From contig OY282420.1 in assembly GCA_958295955.1 (NCBI GenBank), positions 3,052,435 through 3,116,434 on the forward strand: a stretch of 64,000 bases of DNA. The letters are read 5' to 3'. Made by a program: the position numbers and the translations under genes. Below are positions 32,364-40,909 of the stretch, piece by piece. The notes under the pieces were generated by a model. The model was given only the letters and a program-made list of their open reading frames with translations. It was not told where the DNA came from and did no database searches. The first letter of the stretch is position 1. Each line of letters begins with the position of its first letter. This DNA comes from an uncultured Bryobacterales bacterium (lineage in GTDB: Bacteria; Acidobacteriota; Terriglobia; Bryobacterales; UBA6623).

Positions 32364-33713
32364 GGGGCGGGGACGGTCGCTGCAAGTTTGCTCGGATGCT
32401 CTGCGCCGCGAGGAAGTAAGCAACCCAATATCGTCATCGTTATCGCCGACGACCTGGCTTGGCGCGACATCGGCTGCTACGGCGCGACGCAGGTCTCGAC
32501 GCCCCATATCGACAAGCTGGCCGCCGAGGGCATGCGCTTCGAGCGCGCGTTCACGGCCACGGCGATGTGCGCCCCGATGCGGCAGCAGATGTACACGGGG
32601 ATCTTTCCGGTGCGCAACGGCGCATACCCCAATCATTCGCAGTCGAAGCCGGGCGTGAAGAGCATCCCGCACTATTTCGAGCCGTTGGGTTACCGCGTGG
32701 CGCTGAGCGGCAAGAAACACTTCGGACCGCCGGAAAACTATCCGTTCGAGTTCCTCGGAGAGGGCAAGGACATCGACTACGCAGCGATCGACGAGTTCAT
32801 CGCGCGCGACCCCGAGCAACCGTACTTTCTCGTGGCCTGCTCCAACGAGCCGCATCTCCCCTGGAACCGCGGCGATGCGGCGAAGTTCGACTCGGCGGCG
32901 TTCGCGGTGCCGCCCTATCTGGTCGATACCCCCGAAACGCGGCAGGCGATGGCCGCCTATTATGCCGAAATCGAATATCTCGACGGACAGACCGGCCGCC
33001 TGATGGCGGCGGTGGAAAAATCGGGGCAGGCCGACAATACGATTTTCATTTTCTGCAGCGAGCAGGGCGTGCAGTTTCCGCACGGCAAATGGACCTGCTA
33101 CGACCTCGGTCTGCGCCAAGGCTGGATCGTTCGCTGGCCGGCGCGCGTCAAGGCGGGCTCGACGGCGAAGGCGATGGTCCAAGGCGTGGACGCTTTGCCG
33201 ACCTTGCTCGAAGCGGCGGGAGGCGACCCTGCCGTCCACGATTTCGACGGCAAGAGTTATCTCGCCGTGCTGGAAGGCGGCGCCGACCGGCACGCCGACT
33301 ATGCGTATGGGGCGCATACCACGCGGGGCATCATTCAAGGCAGCCGCTGCTACCCGGTGCGGTCGGTCCGCGACGAGCGGCACAAGTTGATCTGGAATAC
33401 CAACTACGCGACGAAGTTCCAAAACATTCTCACGGAATCGGACGGCTCGGGGTATTGGTCGAGTTGGGTGCGGAAGGCAAAGACCGACGCGGAGGCGGCG
33501 GCTCTCGTGAAGATGTATCAACAACGGCCGGAGTTCGAGTTTTACGATGTCGTTGCGGACCCGTTCGAGTTGACCAATCTTGTCGAGCAGCCGGAGCATG
33601 CCCAAAAGATTGCGCTCCTGAAGGCGAAGCTCGACGCCTGGATGGAGCAGCAGGGCGATAAGGGCAACGAAACCGAGCTGGCCGTCAAGGCGCACAAGAC
33701 CGGAATCGTATAG
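32322..33713 (+). CDS. Sulfatase, sulfamidase-like, twin-arginine exported
   Basis: The product has 463 residues. MENRSTDRRTFLKSGAGTVA is a Tat-type signal ending in a possible lipobox (LLGC). Sulfatase features: VIVIADDLAWRDIGCYG (metal site) and AMCAPMRQQMYTG with Cys83 as the formylglycine precursor in C-x-P-x-R. Met replaces the usual Ser of C-x-P-S-R. The distal metal motif is FCSEQGVQFPHGKWTCYD in place of SDNG...K. SEQG-FP-GKW resembles N-sulfoglucosamine sulfohydrolase-type members, so an N- or O-sulfated glycan is a plausible substrate. TACAAC and GAGGA before the ATG serve as promoter and ribosome-binding site. It is first in a four-gene co-directional secreted set. Confidence 0.85.
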   Translation: MENRSTDRRTFLKSGAGTVAASLLGCSAPRGSKQPNIVIVIADDLAWRDIGCYGATQVSTPHIDKLAAEGMRFERAFTATAMCAPMRQQMYTGIFPVRNGAYPNHSQSKPGVKSIPHYFEPLGYRVALSGKKHFGPPENYPFEFLGEGKDIDYAAIDEFIARDPEQPYFLVACSNEPHLPWNRGDAAKFDSAAFAVPPYLVDTPETRQAMAAYYAEIEYLDGQTGRLMAAVEKSGQADNTIFIFCSEQGVQFPHGKWTCYDLGLRQGWIVRWPARVKAGSTAKAMVQGVDALPTLLEAAGGDPAVHDFDGKSYLAVLEGGADRHADYAYGAHTTRGIIQGSRCYPVRSVRDERHKLIWNTNYATKFQNILTESDGSGYWSSWVRKAKTDAEAAALVKMYQQRPEFEFYDVVADPFELTNLVEQPEHAQKIALLKAKLDAWMEQQGDKGNETELAVKAHKTGIV

Positions 33714-33797
33714 ATGCGGCAGGCCGCGGCGTGGGCAAGGTTCCCGCAGGGGCGAAATTTGTTGACGCCGCGGCGGGTCGATGCGTATGCTGCCATT

Positions 33798-36209
33798 GTG
33801 CGCTTTGGGACGCTCATCTTGCTGTCCGCTTGGTTTGCGCCGCCGAGTTGGGCCGAGGTGTCTCTCGAGCCGCCCGAAATTCACTTGCAAGGACCGGGCG
33901 CAACGCAAACATTTCTCATTCGCGGCGGCAGCGGCTGCACGGTAGCGAGCAACGCTTCCAACATTGTCGGCGTTGACGGGAACCGTCTGCTCGGACGGCG
34001 CGCCGGCGCGGCGGAGCTTTCCGTGCGCTGCGCCGAGGGATCGAGCCGGGCCGCGGTGCGCGTGGGAGAGGGCGCTGCCGCCGTCGATATCGGTTTCGAG
34101 CGCGATTTGCTGTCGATCTTCACTACCAAGGGCTGCAACGGCTCGGCCTGTCACGGCTCGCCCGCCGGGCAGAACGGTTTCAAGCTGTCGCTCTACGGCT
34201 CCGACGCGAAAGCCGATCACGAGATGATCGTGCGTCGCGACAACGGCCGCCGGATTTCTCTGCAAGCGCCGGAAGCATCTCTGCTGCTGGCCAAGCCGTC
34301 CTTCCGCATAGCCCACGGCGGCGGTCAGCTCATGACTCCCGAGTCGGACGAATACCGCACCATTTTGAACTGGGTCCGCCAAGGCGCGGGCTATGGGTCG
34401 CCGGGCGTCCGCTTGGAACGGCTGGAGATGTATCCCGGCGAAAGCGTGCTCGCCGGCGCCGGGGCGGCGCAGCCGCTCGTCGTCATCGGCAGGCTCTCGG
34501 ACGGCTCGACGCGCGATATGTCGGACGAAGTGCGTTACGCCGTCAACGATGCCGCCGTCGTGTCCGCAGTCGAAGACGGCCGGGTGACCGCGCAGGGGCG
34601 GGGCCTGACCACGGTAACCGCGCGGGCGATGGGCAAGGTGGCCACGGCGCAGTTCATCGTGATCGACGAGGCCGCCGGGGACGGATACCGGGCGCTCCGC
34701 CCGAACAATTTCATCGACGAGCACGTTTTTCGCAAGCTGCGCGAAGTCAACATCGAGCCGTTCCCGTTGACTGCGGATCGAACCTTCGCGCGGCGCGTTT
34801 TCCTCGACGCGGCGGGCGTTTTACCGACGACCGACGAGGCCGAAAGTTTCGCGGCAAGCCGGGATCCGAACAAACGGTCGAAGCTGATCGACCGCCTGCT
34901 GGAGCGCGAGGAGTACGCGACGCACTGGTTGGTCAAATTCGAGGACTGGTTCCGCAATTCGCAGTACTATTCGCAGGGCCGCACCAACGGCTCGTACAAG
35001 CGCTGGCTGCACGACTTGATTCGCGGGGACAAGCCCTACGATGCGGCGGTGCGGGAAATGCTCACCGCGGTCGGGGACACGACCGTACGGCCGGCCGGGA
35101 ATTTCTGGCACCCGGCAATTGACTTCATGCTGAAAAAGTTCGAGATCGAGAAGGCCGTGCCGACGGTGACGCGCCTCTTTCTCGGACAGCGCATCGAATG
35201 CGCGCAGTGCCATAACCATCCGCTGGAAAACCTGACCCAGGACGACTTTTACGGCATGGCGGCGTTCCTGGCGCGGATGAAGGTCAAGCACGGCTACGGA
35301 CAGTACCGCCGCATCTGGTACAACGAGCGGCGCGGCGAAGCGGCGCACCCGCTGACGGGAAAGCCTGTCGCGCCCAAATTTCTGGACGGCGCGGCCGCGC
35401 ACATTCCGCCGGGCGTCGACCGCCGCGAAGTCTTGGCCGATTGGATTACGCGCGGCCGGAAGATGCAGTTCGCCCGCGCTACGGTCAACCGCGTCTGGTA
35501 CGAGTATTTCGGCCGCGGCATTGTCGAGCCGTTCGACGACTTCCGTTCGACGAACCGCGCGACCCATCCGCAACTGCTCGACGATCTGGCGCGGCTTTTC
35601 ATCGACTCCGGTTTTCGATTCAAGGCCGTCCACCGGGCGATCCTCAACTCGAAGACGTATCAACTCGGCGCGCACACTCCCGACCGCGCCGGCGGCGAGG
35701 ACGCGCTGGAGGAAATTCTGTTCGCGCGCTACGTCCCCCGCAAGCTGCCCGCCGAGGTCTTGCTCGACGCGATTTCGCAGGTGACCGGCAGCCCGGAGGA
35801 GTTTCGCGGCTATCCTCCGGGAACGTCTCCGAAAGAGTTGATCGCCAACATCGGGGCAACCTATTTTTTGACCACGTTCGGCCGGCCGCGGCGCGATGTC
35901 ATGGAAGCGCGAGCGAATGCCCCCTCGCTCGCGCAGGCGCTGCACATGATGAACGGCGACGTGCTGCAGCAAAGACTCGCCGCGCAAGACAACATACTCG
36001 GCGCCCTCATCGACCGCGGCTTGACCGATCGGGAAATCGTTCGCAAGCTCTACGTGCGCGCATATTCCGCCGCGCCGGATGAGCAGAAGAGCGCGGCGGT
36101 CGAACGCTACCTCGCGGCGGAACGGAACGCGGGACGGAGCCGCCGGCGGGGACTTGAGAACGTCTTGTGGGCTATGCTGAATGCGAAGGAGTTTCAGCTG
36201 AACCGCTGA
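33798..36209 (+). CDS. Ig-like/cytochrome/DUF1549-DUF1553 secreted protein
   Basis: The product has ~803 residues from the GTG at 33798, chosen because it gives a clean signal peptide (MRFGTLILLSAWFAPPSWA); the frame is open back to an ATG at 33714. Domains in order: Ig-like BIG2-type segment; a heme-site candidate GCNGSACHGSPAGQNGFKLS (C-x4-C-H, common in this subgroup); a second BIG2-like stretch; DUF1549 (~310-500) with CAQCHNHPLENLTQDDFYG (C-x2-C-H); and DUF1553 (~560-800) with MNAKEFQLNR at the end. These proteins are usually paired with DUF1501, as here, and are thought to act in periplasmic oxidation of polysaccharides or sugars. No enzymatic activity is established for the family. Confidence 0.82.
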   Translation: MRFGTLILLSAWFAPPSWAEVSLEPPEIHLQGPGATQTFLIRGGSGCTVASNASNIVGVDGNRLLGRRAGAAELSVRCAEGSSRAAVRVGEGAAAVDIGFERDLLSIFTTKGCNGSACHGSPAGQNGFKLSLYGSDAKADHEMIVRRDNGRRISLQAPEASLLLAKPSFRIAHGGGQLMTPESDEYRTILNWVRQGAGYGSPGVRLERLEMYPGESVLAGAGAAQPLVVIGRLSDGSTRDMSDEVRYAVNDAAVVSAVEDGRVTAQGRGLTTVTARAMGKVATAQFIVIDEAAGDGYRALRPNNFIDEHVFRKLREVNIEPFPLTADRTFARRVFLDAAGVLPTTDEAESFAASRDPNKRSKLIDRLLEREEYATHWLVKFEDWFRNSQYYSQGRTNGSYKRWLHDLIRGDKPYDAAVREMLTAVGDTTVRPAGNFWHPAIDFMLKKFEIEKAVPTVTRLFLGQRIECAQCHNHPLENLTQDDFYGMAAFLARMKVKHGYGQYRRIWYNERRGEAAHPLTGKPVAPKFLDGAAAHIPPGVDRREVLADWITRGRKMQFARATVNRVWYEYFGRGIVEPFDDFRSTNRATHPQLLDDLARLFIDSGFRFKAVHRAILNSKTYQLGAHTPDRAGGEDALEEILFARYVPRKLPAEVLLDAISQVTGSPEEFRGYPPGTSPKELIANIGATYFLTTFGRPRRDVMEARANAPSLAQALHMMNGDVLQQRLAAQDNILGALIDRGLTDREIVRKLYVRAYSAAPDEQKSAAVERYLAAERNAGRSRRRGLENVLWAMLNAKEFQLNR

Positions 36210-36221
36210 GTTGACGCTGCG

Positions 36222-37493
36222 ATGCTGCTTTCGCAAATGCGTTCGCGCTACAGCCGCCGCGATGTGTTGCGGCTGGGCGGCATGGCGTTCGGCGGCATTT
36301 CGCCGGCGCGCATGCTGCAGGCGTCGACCGGGCGCAAGGATGTCTCCTGCCTGATTTTTTTCCAGCAGGGCGGTTTGTGCCAGCACGACTCGTTCGACCC
36401 CAAGCCGGAAGCGCCGGGCGAGATTCGAGGCGGCTTCGGGACGATCCCCACAACGCAGCCGGGGGTTCGCTTCAGTGAATTGATGCCGCGTCTGGCAAGG
36501 GACTTCAACAAGTTTTCCGTTATCCGCTCGATGTACTCGCGCGAAGCGATTCACGAGAAAGCCAAGCAATACATTTTCTCCGGGCAGCAGCCGAACAATG
36601 CGTTCAAGCATCCGGTTTACGGCTCGGTCGTCGCCCGCGAGTTGGGCGCCCGCAACGGCTTGCCGCCGTTCGTGGTCATTCCGAAGAAGGATATCTGCGC
36701 GGATGCCGGATTCCTGGGCGCGGCTTACGATCCGTTCATTACCGGCGACCCCAACGCGGAGAACTTCTCGGTGCAGGATCTGACGCTGCCCACCGGACTC
36801 GGTCTCGAAGAGGCCGAGGGCCGCGCGAAACTGCTTGCGGCGCTCGATTCCTCCATCGAGCGCATGGAAAAATCTCAGGTTGTCGACGGCATGGAGCATT
36901 TTTACCGGAAAGCGCTGGATATGGTCAGCTCGCCCCAGGCCAAGAAAGCGTTCGATCTGGGGGCGGAGCCGGACAAGCTGCGCGATGCCTACGGGCGGAC
37001 CACCGCCGGGCAGGGAGCGCTGCTCGCGCGGCGGCTGATCGAGGCCGGCGTGCGGCTGGTGTCGCTCTTCCACGGCGGATACGACACGCACACCGATAAC
37101 GATAAGACCAATCGAGAGCTTTACCCCGAGTTCGACCGGGCGTTCTCGACGCTGCTGCACGACATGGGCAGCCGCGGATTGCTGGAGAACACTCTGGTGC
37201 TGGCGCTCGGCGAGTTCGGGCGCACCCCGAAGATCAATCACTCGGCAGGACGCGATCACTGGCCCGGCGTGTTTTCGATCGCGGCGGCGGGCGCCGGAGT
37301 TCCGGGAGGGCAGGTGATCGGGGCGTCCGACGGCAAGGGCGCGGAACCGGTCGACAGGGCGGTTTCGGTTGAAGACCTCGGAGCGACGGTTTACAAGAAG
37401 CTCGGCATCGACTGGAACGAGGAATACCACGCCAACGGGCGTCCGGTGAAGATCAATGACGGCGGCGCCCCGATTCGCGAGTTGTTCGCTTAG
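36222..37493 (+). CDS. DUF1501 protein, twin-arginine exported
   Basis: The product has 423 residues. A twin-arginine signal RYSRRDVLRLGGMAFGG lies near residues 9-25. The DUF1501 domain (sulfatase/alkaline-phosphatase-like fold) spans the rest: CLIFFQQGGLCQHDSFDPKP, LARDFNKFSVIRSMYSREA, TLVLALGEFGRTPKINHSAG and GRDHWPGVFSIAAAGAGV. Asp and His residues in QHDSFD, HGGYDTHTDND and RDHW could bind metal. It lies 12 bp after the DUF1549/DUF1553 gene, its standard partner, so the two probably act together outside the cytoplasm. The function of the pair is not established. Confidence 0.85.
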   Translation: MLLSQMRSRYSRRDVLRLGGMAFGGISPARMLQASTGRKDVSCLIFFQQGGLCQHDSFDPKPEAPGEIRGGFGTIPTTQPGVRFSELMPRLARDFNKFSVIRSMYSREAIHEKAKQYIFSGQQPNNAFKHPVYGSVVARELGARNGLPPFVVIPKKDICADAGFLGAAYDPFITGDPNAENFSVQDLTLPTGLGLEEAEGRAKLLAALDSSIERMEKSQVVDGMEHFYRKALDMVSSPQAKKAFDLGAEPDKLRDAYGRTTAGQGALLARRLIEAGVRLVSLFHGGYDTHTDNDKTNRELYPEFDRAFSTLLHDMGSRGLLENTLVLALGEFGRTPKINHSAGRDHWPGVFSIAAAGAGVPGGQVIGASDGKGAEPVDRAVSVEDLGATVYKKLGIDWNEEYHANGRPVKINDGGAPIRELFA

Positions 37494-37506
37494 TGGAACG
37501 GGTCGA

Positions 37507-39399
37507 ATGAGGGTTCGCGCGCGGTTGCCGCTCGTTGTTTCTCCGCTGCTGCTCGCCGCGGTAAGCTTTGCCGCCGAAGATCCCGACGACCCCTGGGTCG
37601 ACCGCTTCGAGCCGCTTGGCGGGCAGCAGGGCGCAACCGTTGCCGTTGAGATTGTCGGCAGGAATCTTGCGGCGCCGCCGGCTGTGGCGTTCGATTCCCC
37701 GCATCTGGTTTGGGAAGACGGCGAGGCAATTTCGGACTCGAAAATAACCGGACGCATCCGGATCGATTCCCGGGCCGCGCCGGGACCGCACATTGCCACT
37801 CTGCTGACCGCCGCGGGCCGCGCCAATTCGCGGCTGTTTTACGTCGATGAGTTTCCCTCGACATACGAAGCCGAGCCCAACGACGTGATCGGACAGGCGC
37901 AGGCGCTCGAGCTCAAGCCGCAAACCGTGCAAGGGGCGATGCACGAGCTTGCCGATATCGACTGTTTCCGGTTCGAGGCTCGCGCGGGCGAGCGCTGGAC
38001 GTTCGATCTGCGCTCGCTCGAATACGGCGGCTTTCTCGAAAACAATTTGACGCTGCTGGATGCGGCCGGCCGGCGCGTCGCCTTCAACGACGACCGCGAC
38101 GATTACCTGGAAACGCCCTTTCTGGAGCATGTCTTCGACAATGCCGGGAGCTATTACCTGAAGCTCGATCAGTACCGCGGGCCGCAGCGCGTGAATTGCG
38201 CAAGGAATTGCGGTTACATGCTGCGCATCTCGCAGCTTCCTACGGTCGAAGCGGTTTTTCCCCTGGGCGCCCGCGTCGGTTCGACCGTGGAGGTTTCGCT
38301 GCGCGGCCGCGCGCTGCATGCGGTCGAGGAGGTCTATCTCACTCCGGTTCGCGGGGCGGAATACTACCGGCTGACTTTCCCCTACACGATTCCCGTCAGG
38401 GGCGGGGCGGACCGCCGCGCGCGCATCGCCGGCAAGGTTTTGCAGTGCGGCCAAAACGAATGCCGGGTCGAATTCGATATTCCGCAACACGCGCGCCAAG
38501 GGCTCTGGCGCCTGTGGACGCGCGGGCCGCACGGAGTCGACGACCGCCTGAGCTTTGAAATCTCCGACCTGCCGGAAGCGGATTCAAGCGAGATACGGAT
38601 TCCCGCCGGAGGCGTCGTTGTCAACGGCTCGCTCGACCGCGCGGGCAGCGAGGATGCTTACACGATCGAGGTCCGCGCGGGCAAGCCGATCGTCGTGACC
38701 GGTCTCGCCGCGCAGATGGGCTTGCCGTACATCGACACGGTGCTGGAGTTGTTCGACGGCGAGGGCGAACTCTTGGCTGAGCACGACGACCTGATGGCCG
38801 GCGCGGGAACGGTGATCGGCAACCCCGATTCGTTGCTGGGTTTCACGCCGCAGTCCGACGGCAGGCTCAGGTTGGTCGTGCGCGACCGCATCGGACGCGG
38901 CGGCCCGTCATTCGCGTACCGCCTGCGGATCGAAGAGCGGCTGCCCGGCTTTGCTCTGCTCTCCGATCCGGAGAACCTGAACATGCGCGCGGGAGCAACG
39001 GAGCGATTCGGCGTTTTGCTGATACGCGAGCCCGGGTTCGACGAAGCGGTCGACGTGTGGGTCGAGGGGTTGCCCGCGGGCATCGCCGCGACGCAGGGAA
39101 GCTTTCGAGCGGATCGGTTCTTCGGCCCGTCGGGCGACGGCGACAACGTCATTATTCCCGATGTTTTTCTGCATCTCACTATCGATGCGGCCGTTGCGCC
39201 CGGGGACTACCCGATTCGCGTTCTCGGCCGCGCGGCGGGGCGTTCGGAGGTGGTTGAGGCGATTTCGACTTTGTGGATCGGGCCGCCGCGGAAACGCAAT
39301 GACGTGCGCCGCCCGCTGCCCTCCGTTCTGCTGACGGTCCTGCGTCCGGACGGGCAGCCGCCGGCCGCCGGCGCGAGCGAGACTTCCGCCGCGCGTTAA
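37507..39399 (+). CDS. Secreted protein with pre-peptidase C-terminal (PPC)-like domains
   Basis: The product has 630 residues from the ATG at 37507, which gives a signal peptide (RLPLVVSPLLLAAVSFAAED). It begins with an IPT/Ig-like region (FEPLGGQQGATVAVEIVGRN). Two PPC-like beta-sandwiches follow: EAEPNDVIGQAQALELKPQT with DIDCFRFEARAGERWTFDLR near 120-160, and VVVNGSLDRAGSEDAYTIEV with a similar strand set near 385-430. No catalytic motif is visible. Such proteins often accompany DUF1549-DUF1501 pairs and may bind glycans or stabilise the complex. It sits 13 bp after the DUF1501 gene and ends 4 bp into the convergent xerD. Confidence 0.75.
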   Translation: MRVRARLPLVVSPLLLAAVSFAAEDPDDPWVDRFEPLGGQQGATVAVEIVGRNLAAPPAVAFDSPHLVWEDGEAISDSKITGRIRIDSRAAPGPHIATLLTAAGRANSRLFYVDEFPSTYEAEPNDVIGQAQALELKPQTVQGAMHELADIDCFRFEARAGERWTFDLRSLEYGGFLENNLTLLDAAGRRVAFNDDRDDYLETPFLEHVFDNAGSYYLKLDQYRGPQRVNCARNCGYMLRISQLPTVEAVFPLGARVGSTVEVSLRGRALHAVEEVYLTPVRGAEYYRLTFPYTIPVRGGADRRARIAGKVLQCGQNECRVEFDIPQHARQGLWRLWTRGPHGVDDRLSFEISDLPEADSSEIRIPAGGVVVNGSLDRAGSEDAYTIEVRAGKPIVVTGLAAQMGLPYIDTVLELFDGEGELLAEHDDLMAGAGTVIGNPDSLLGFTPQSDGRLRLVVRDRIGRGGPSFAYRLRIEERLPGFALLSDPENLNMRAGATERFGVLLIREPGFDEAVDVWVEGLPAGIAATQGSFRADRFFGPSGDGDNVIIPDVFLHLTIDAAVAPGDYPIRVLGRAAGRSEVVEAISTLWIGPPRKRNDVRRPLPSVLLTVLRPDGQPPAAGASETSAAR

Positions 39400-40289
39400 C
39401 TGCGCGGGTGGTGTCTGTCGTAAACCTCGCGCAGGCGCTCGCGAAGAACGTGCGTGTAAATTTGCGTGGTGGAAATGTCGGCATGGCCCAGCATCGTTTG
39501 CAGGCTGCGCAAGTCCGCGCCGCGCTCCAGTAGATGCGTCGCGAAGCTGTGCCGCAGGACGTGCGGCGTGAGCCGCTTGGCGCTGCCGGCGGCAAGGCCC
39601 TGGAGCTTCAGCAGTTTCCAAAACGCCTGGCGGGTCATCGCGCCGCCGCGCGCCGTTACGAAAAGATATTCCGACGGCCGGTTCTTCAGGATGACCGGAC
39701 GGGCGCGGCGCATGTAATCTTCTACCGCCTCGAGCGCCTCGAGCCCGACGGGGACGAGGCGGGTTTTTCCGCCTTTTCCCGTCGTGCATAGCACGCCCAT
39801 CTTGGCGTCCAGCTCCGCGGTCTTTGCCTGCACCAGCTCGGACACGCGCAACCCCGTCGCGTAGAGCAGTTGCAGCATCGCATGGTTGCGGCTTCCGGTC
39901 GGAGATTGAGTGTCCGCGGCGGCAAGCAGACGGTCGACTTCTTCGATGGACAGGTAGTTGGGAAGTCTTTTCCATTGCAGGGGCGAGGACAGATTTGCCG
40001 TCGGGTCGGCCGCGAGGTAGTTCTGCTGCCGGAGGTAAAGGTAGAGGCTGCGCAGGCTGGAGAGATGGCGGGCGACCGAGCGGGCGCTGAGGCCGTCCGC
40101 GTAGAGCGAGTCGAGAAACGCGCGCAGGTCGGGGCCGTCGGCTTGACGCACGGGCCGCCCGCGCAACTGCAGGAAGTCGGCGAGGCGCGCGAGGTCTCGA
40201 CGGTATGCCTGGAGGCTGTTCGTCGAGAGCCCTTTCTCGACGCGGCAGTAATCGAGATATTCCCCGACGCTTGTTTCTATCGCTTGCAC
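39396..40289 (-). CDS. xerD: Tyrosine recombinase XerD
   Basis: The product has 297 residues with a GTG start at 40289. The N-terminal core-binding domain (~1-95) contains YRRDLARLADFLQLRGRPVR. The catalytic domain has Arg148 (ATGLRVSEL), a Lys in TTGKGGKTRLVP, His243 and Arg246 in HVLRHSFATHLL, His269 in LGHADIS and the nucleophile Tyr278 in TTQIYTHV. Length and motifs match chromosomal XerC/D, which resolve chromosome dimers at dif with FtsK. I call XerD rather than XerC from the overall motif style; the distinction is not certain. Its 3' end overlaps the convergent PPC gene by 4 bp. Confidence 0.88.
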   Translation of the reverse strand: MQAIETSVGEYLDYCRVEKGLSTNSLQAYRRDLARLADFLQLRGRPVRQADGPDLRAFLDSLYADGLSARSVARHLSSLRSLYLYLRQQNYLAADPTANLSSPLQWKRLPNYLSIEEVDRLLAAADTQSPTGSRNHAMLQLLYATGLRVSELVQAKTAELDAKMGVLCTTGKGGKTRLVPVGLEALEAVEDYMRRARPVILKNRPSEYLFVTARGGAMTRQAFWKLLKLQGLAAGSAKRLTPHVLRHSFATHLLERGADLRSLQTMLGHADISTTQIYTHVLRERLREVYDRHHPRS

Positions 40290-40326
40290 AACATCTTGAA
40301 AATCATAGGGTTATGAAGCCGTAAGG

Positions 40327-40363
40327 TTGACAGACGATTTTCCGCATACTAGCATTACGTCTG
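40327..40363 (+). promoter_or_regulatory. Sigma70-type promoter with overlapping inverted repeat
   Basis: TTGACA (40327-40332), a 17-nt spacer and TAGCAT (40350-40355) give a good -35 and fair -10 for the gene at 40389. CAGACG (40331-40336) and CGTCTG (40358-40363) form an inverted repeat spanning spacer and -10, a layout suited to a repressor site. Predicted leader ~27 nt. Confidence 0.55.
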
Positions 40364-40388
40364 ACGGTTAAAACATTCCGCGGATATT

Positions 40389-40898
40389 TTGTCAAACTCT
40401 ACCACGAAGAAAGTCTATGTGCGGCGCTTCGACCGCAAGATGCTCGCCGGGTACGTGTCGCCGCATGCGTTTCTGCGCGCGGACGGGATCGAGGTGATCG
40501 ACCGCGAGGCCGAGGTCGTGCTCGTTCCCTATGAGCAGACGCGGGCCGTGTATTTCGTGCGCGACTTCAAGGGCAACCCGGAGCCGGACCAGCGCAAGGC
40601 GTTCGCCTCGCGGCCGAAGCTCGGCGGGCTTTGGGTGCAGATGCAGTTCCGCGACGGCGAGGCGCTCGAGGGCGTGATGCCCAACGACCTGCTGCAGGTC
40701 GGCGAGCACGGGGTTACGATCACGCCCCCGGACGCGAACGCGAATACGCAGAAGGTGTTTGTGCCGCGCAGCGCGCTGGACGGCTTTCAAGTGCTGGGTG
40801 TGGTCGGCAGCCCGATTCATCGCCGCAGGGCTCGCCGGAAACAACTAGACCGGGAGCAGAAAGACCTGTTTCCAGCGCCGGCCAAGACCGTTTCCTGA
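40389..40898 (+). CDS. Unknown protein with internally duplicated beta-rich module
   Basis: The frame has 169 residues from a TTG at 40389; a GTG at 40417 is an alternative start. The halves look homologous. The first reads VYVRRFDRKMLAGYVSPHAF ... VVLVPYEQTRAVYFVRDF. The second reads VQMQFRDGEALEGVMPNDLL ... KVFVPRSALDGFQVLGVV. Each has the order basic strand, D-x-x-x-L-x-G turn, leucine strand, V-x-V-P strand and aromatic strand, like small PilZ- or SH3-type barrels. A basic tail ends RRRARRKQLDREQKDLF. There is no signal peptide. Similar acidobacterial hypothetical proteins exist in my memory, but I cannot assign a function. It is probably monocistronic with its own promoter. Confidence 0.65.
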   Translation: MSNSTTKKVYVRRFDRKMLAGYVSPHAFLRADGIEVIDREAEVVLVPYEQTRAVYFVRDFKGNPEPDQRKAFASRPKLGGLWVQMQFRDGEALEGVMPNDLLQVGEHGVTITPPDANANTQKVFVPRSALDGFQVLGVVGSPIHRRRARRKQLDREQKDLFPAPAKTVS

Positions 40899-40909
40899 TT
40901 TGTTTTCGG

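Noticed and set aside
32334-34724. Very long open frame (~800 codons) on the minus strand across the sulfatase and cytochrome gene
   Set aside because: It is antisense to two genes with clear motifs. High GC at third positions removes stops from the opposite frame, and its translation is Arg/Gly/His-rich without domains.
34821-37826. ~1000-codon open frame on the minus strand
   Set aside because: Antisense shadow of the DUF1549-1553 and DUF1501 genes, with no recognisable domain or signal.
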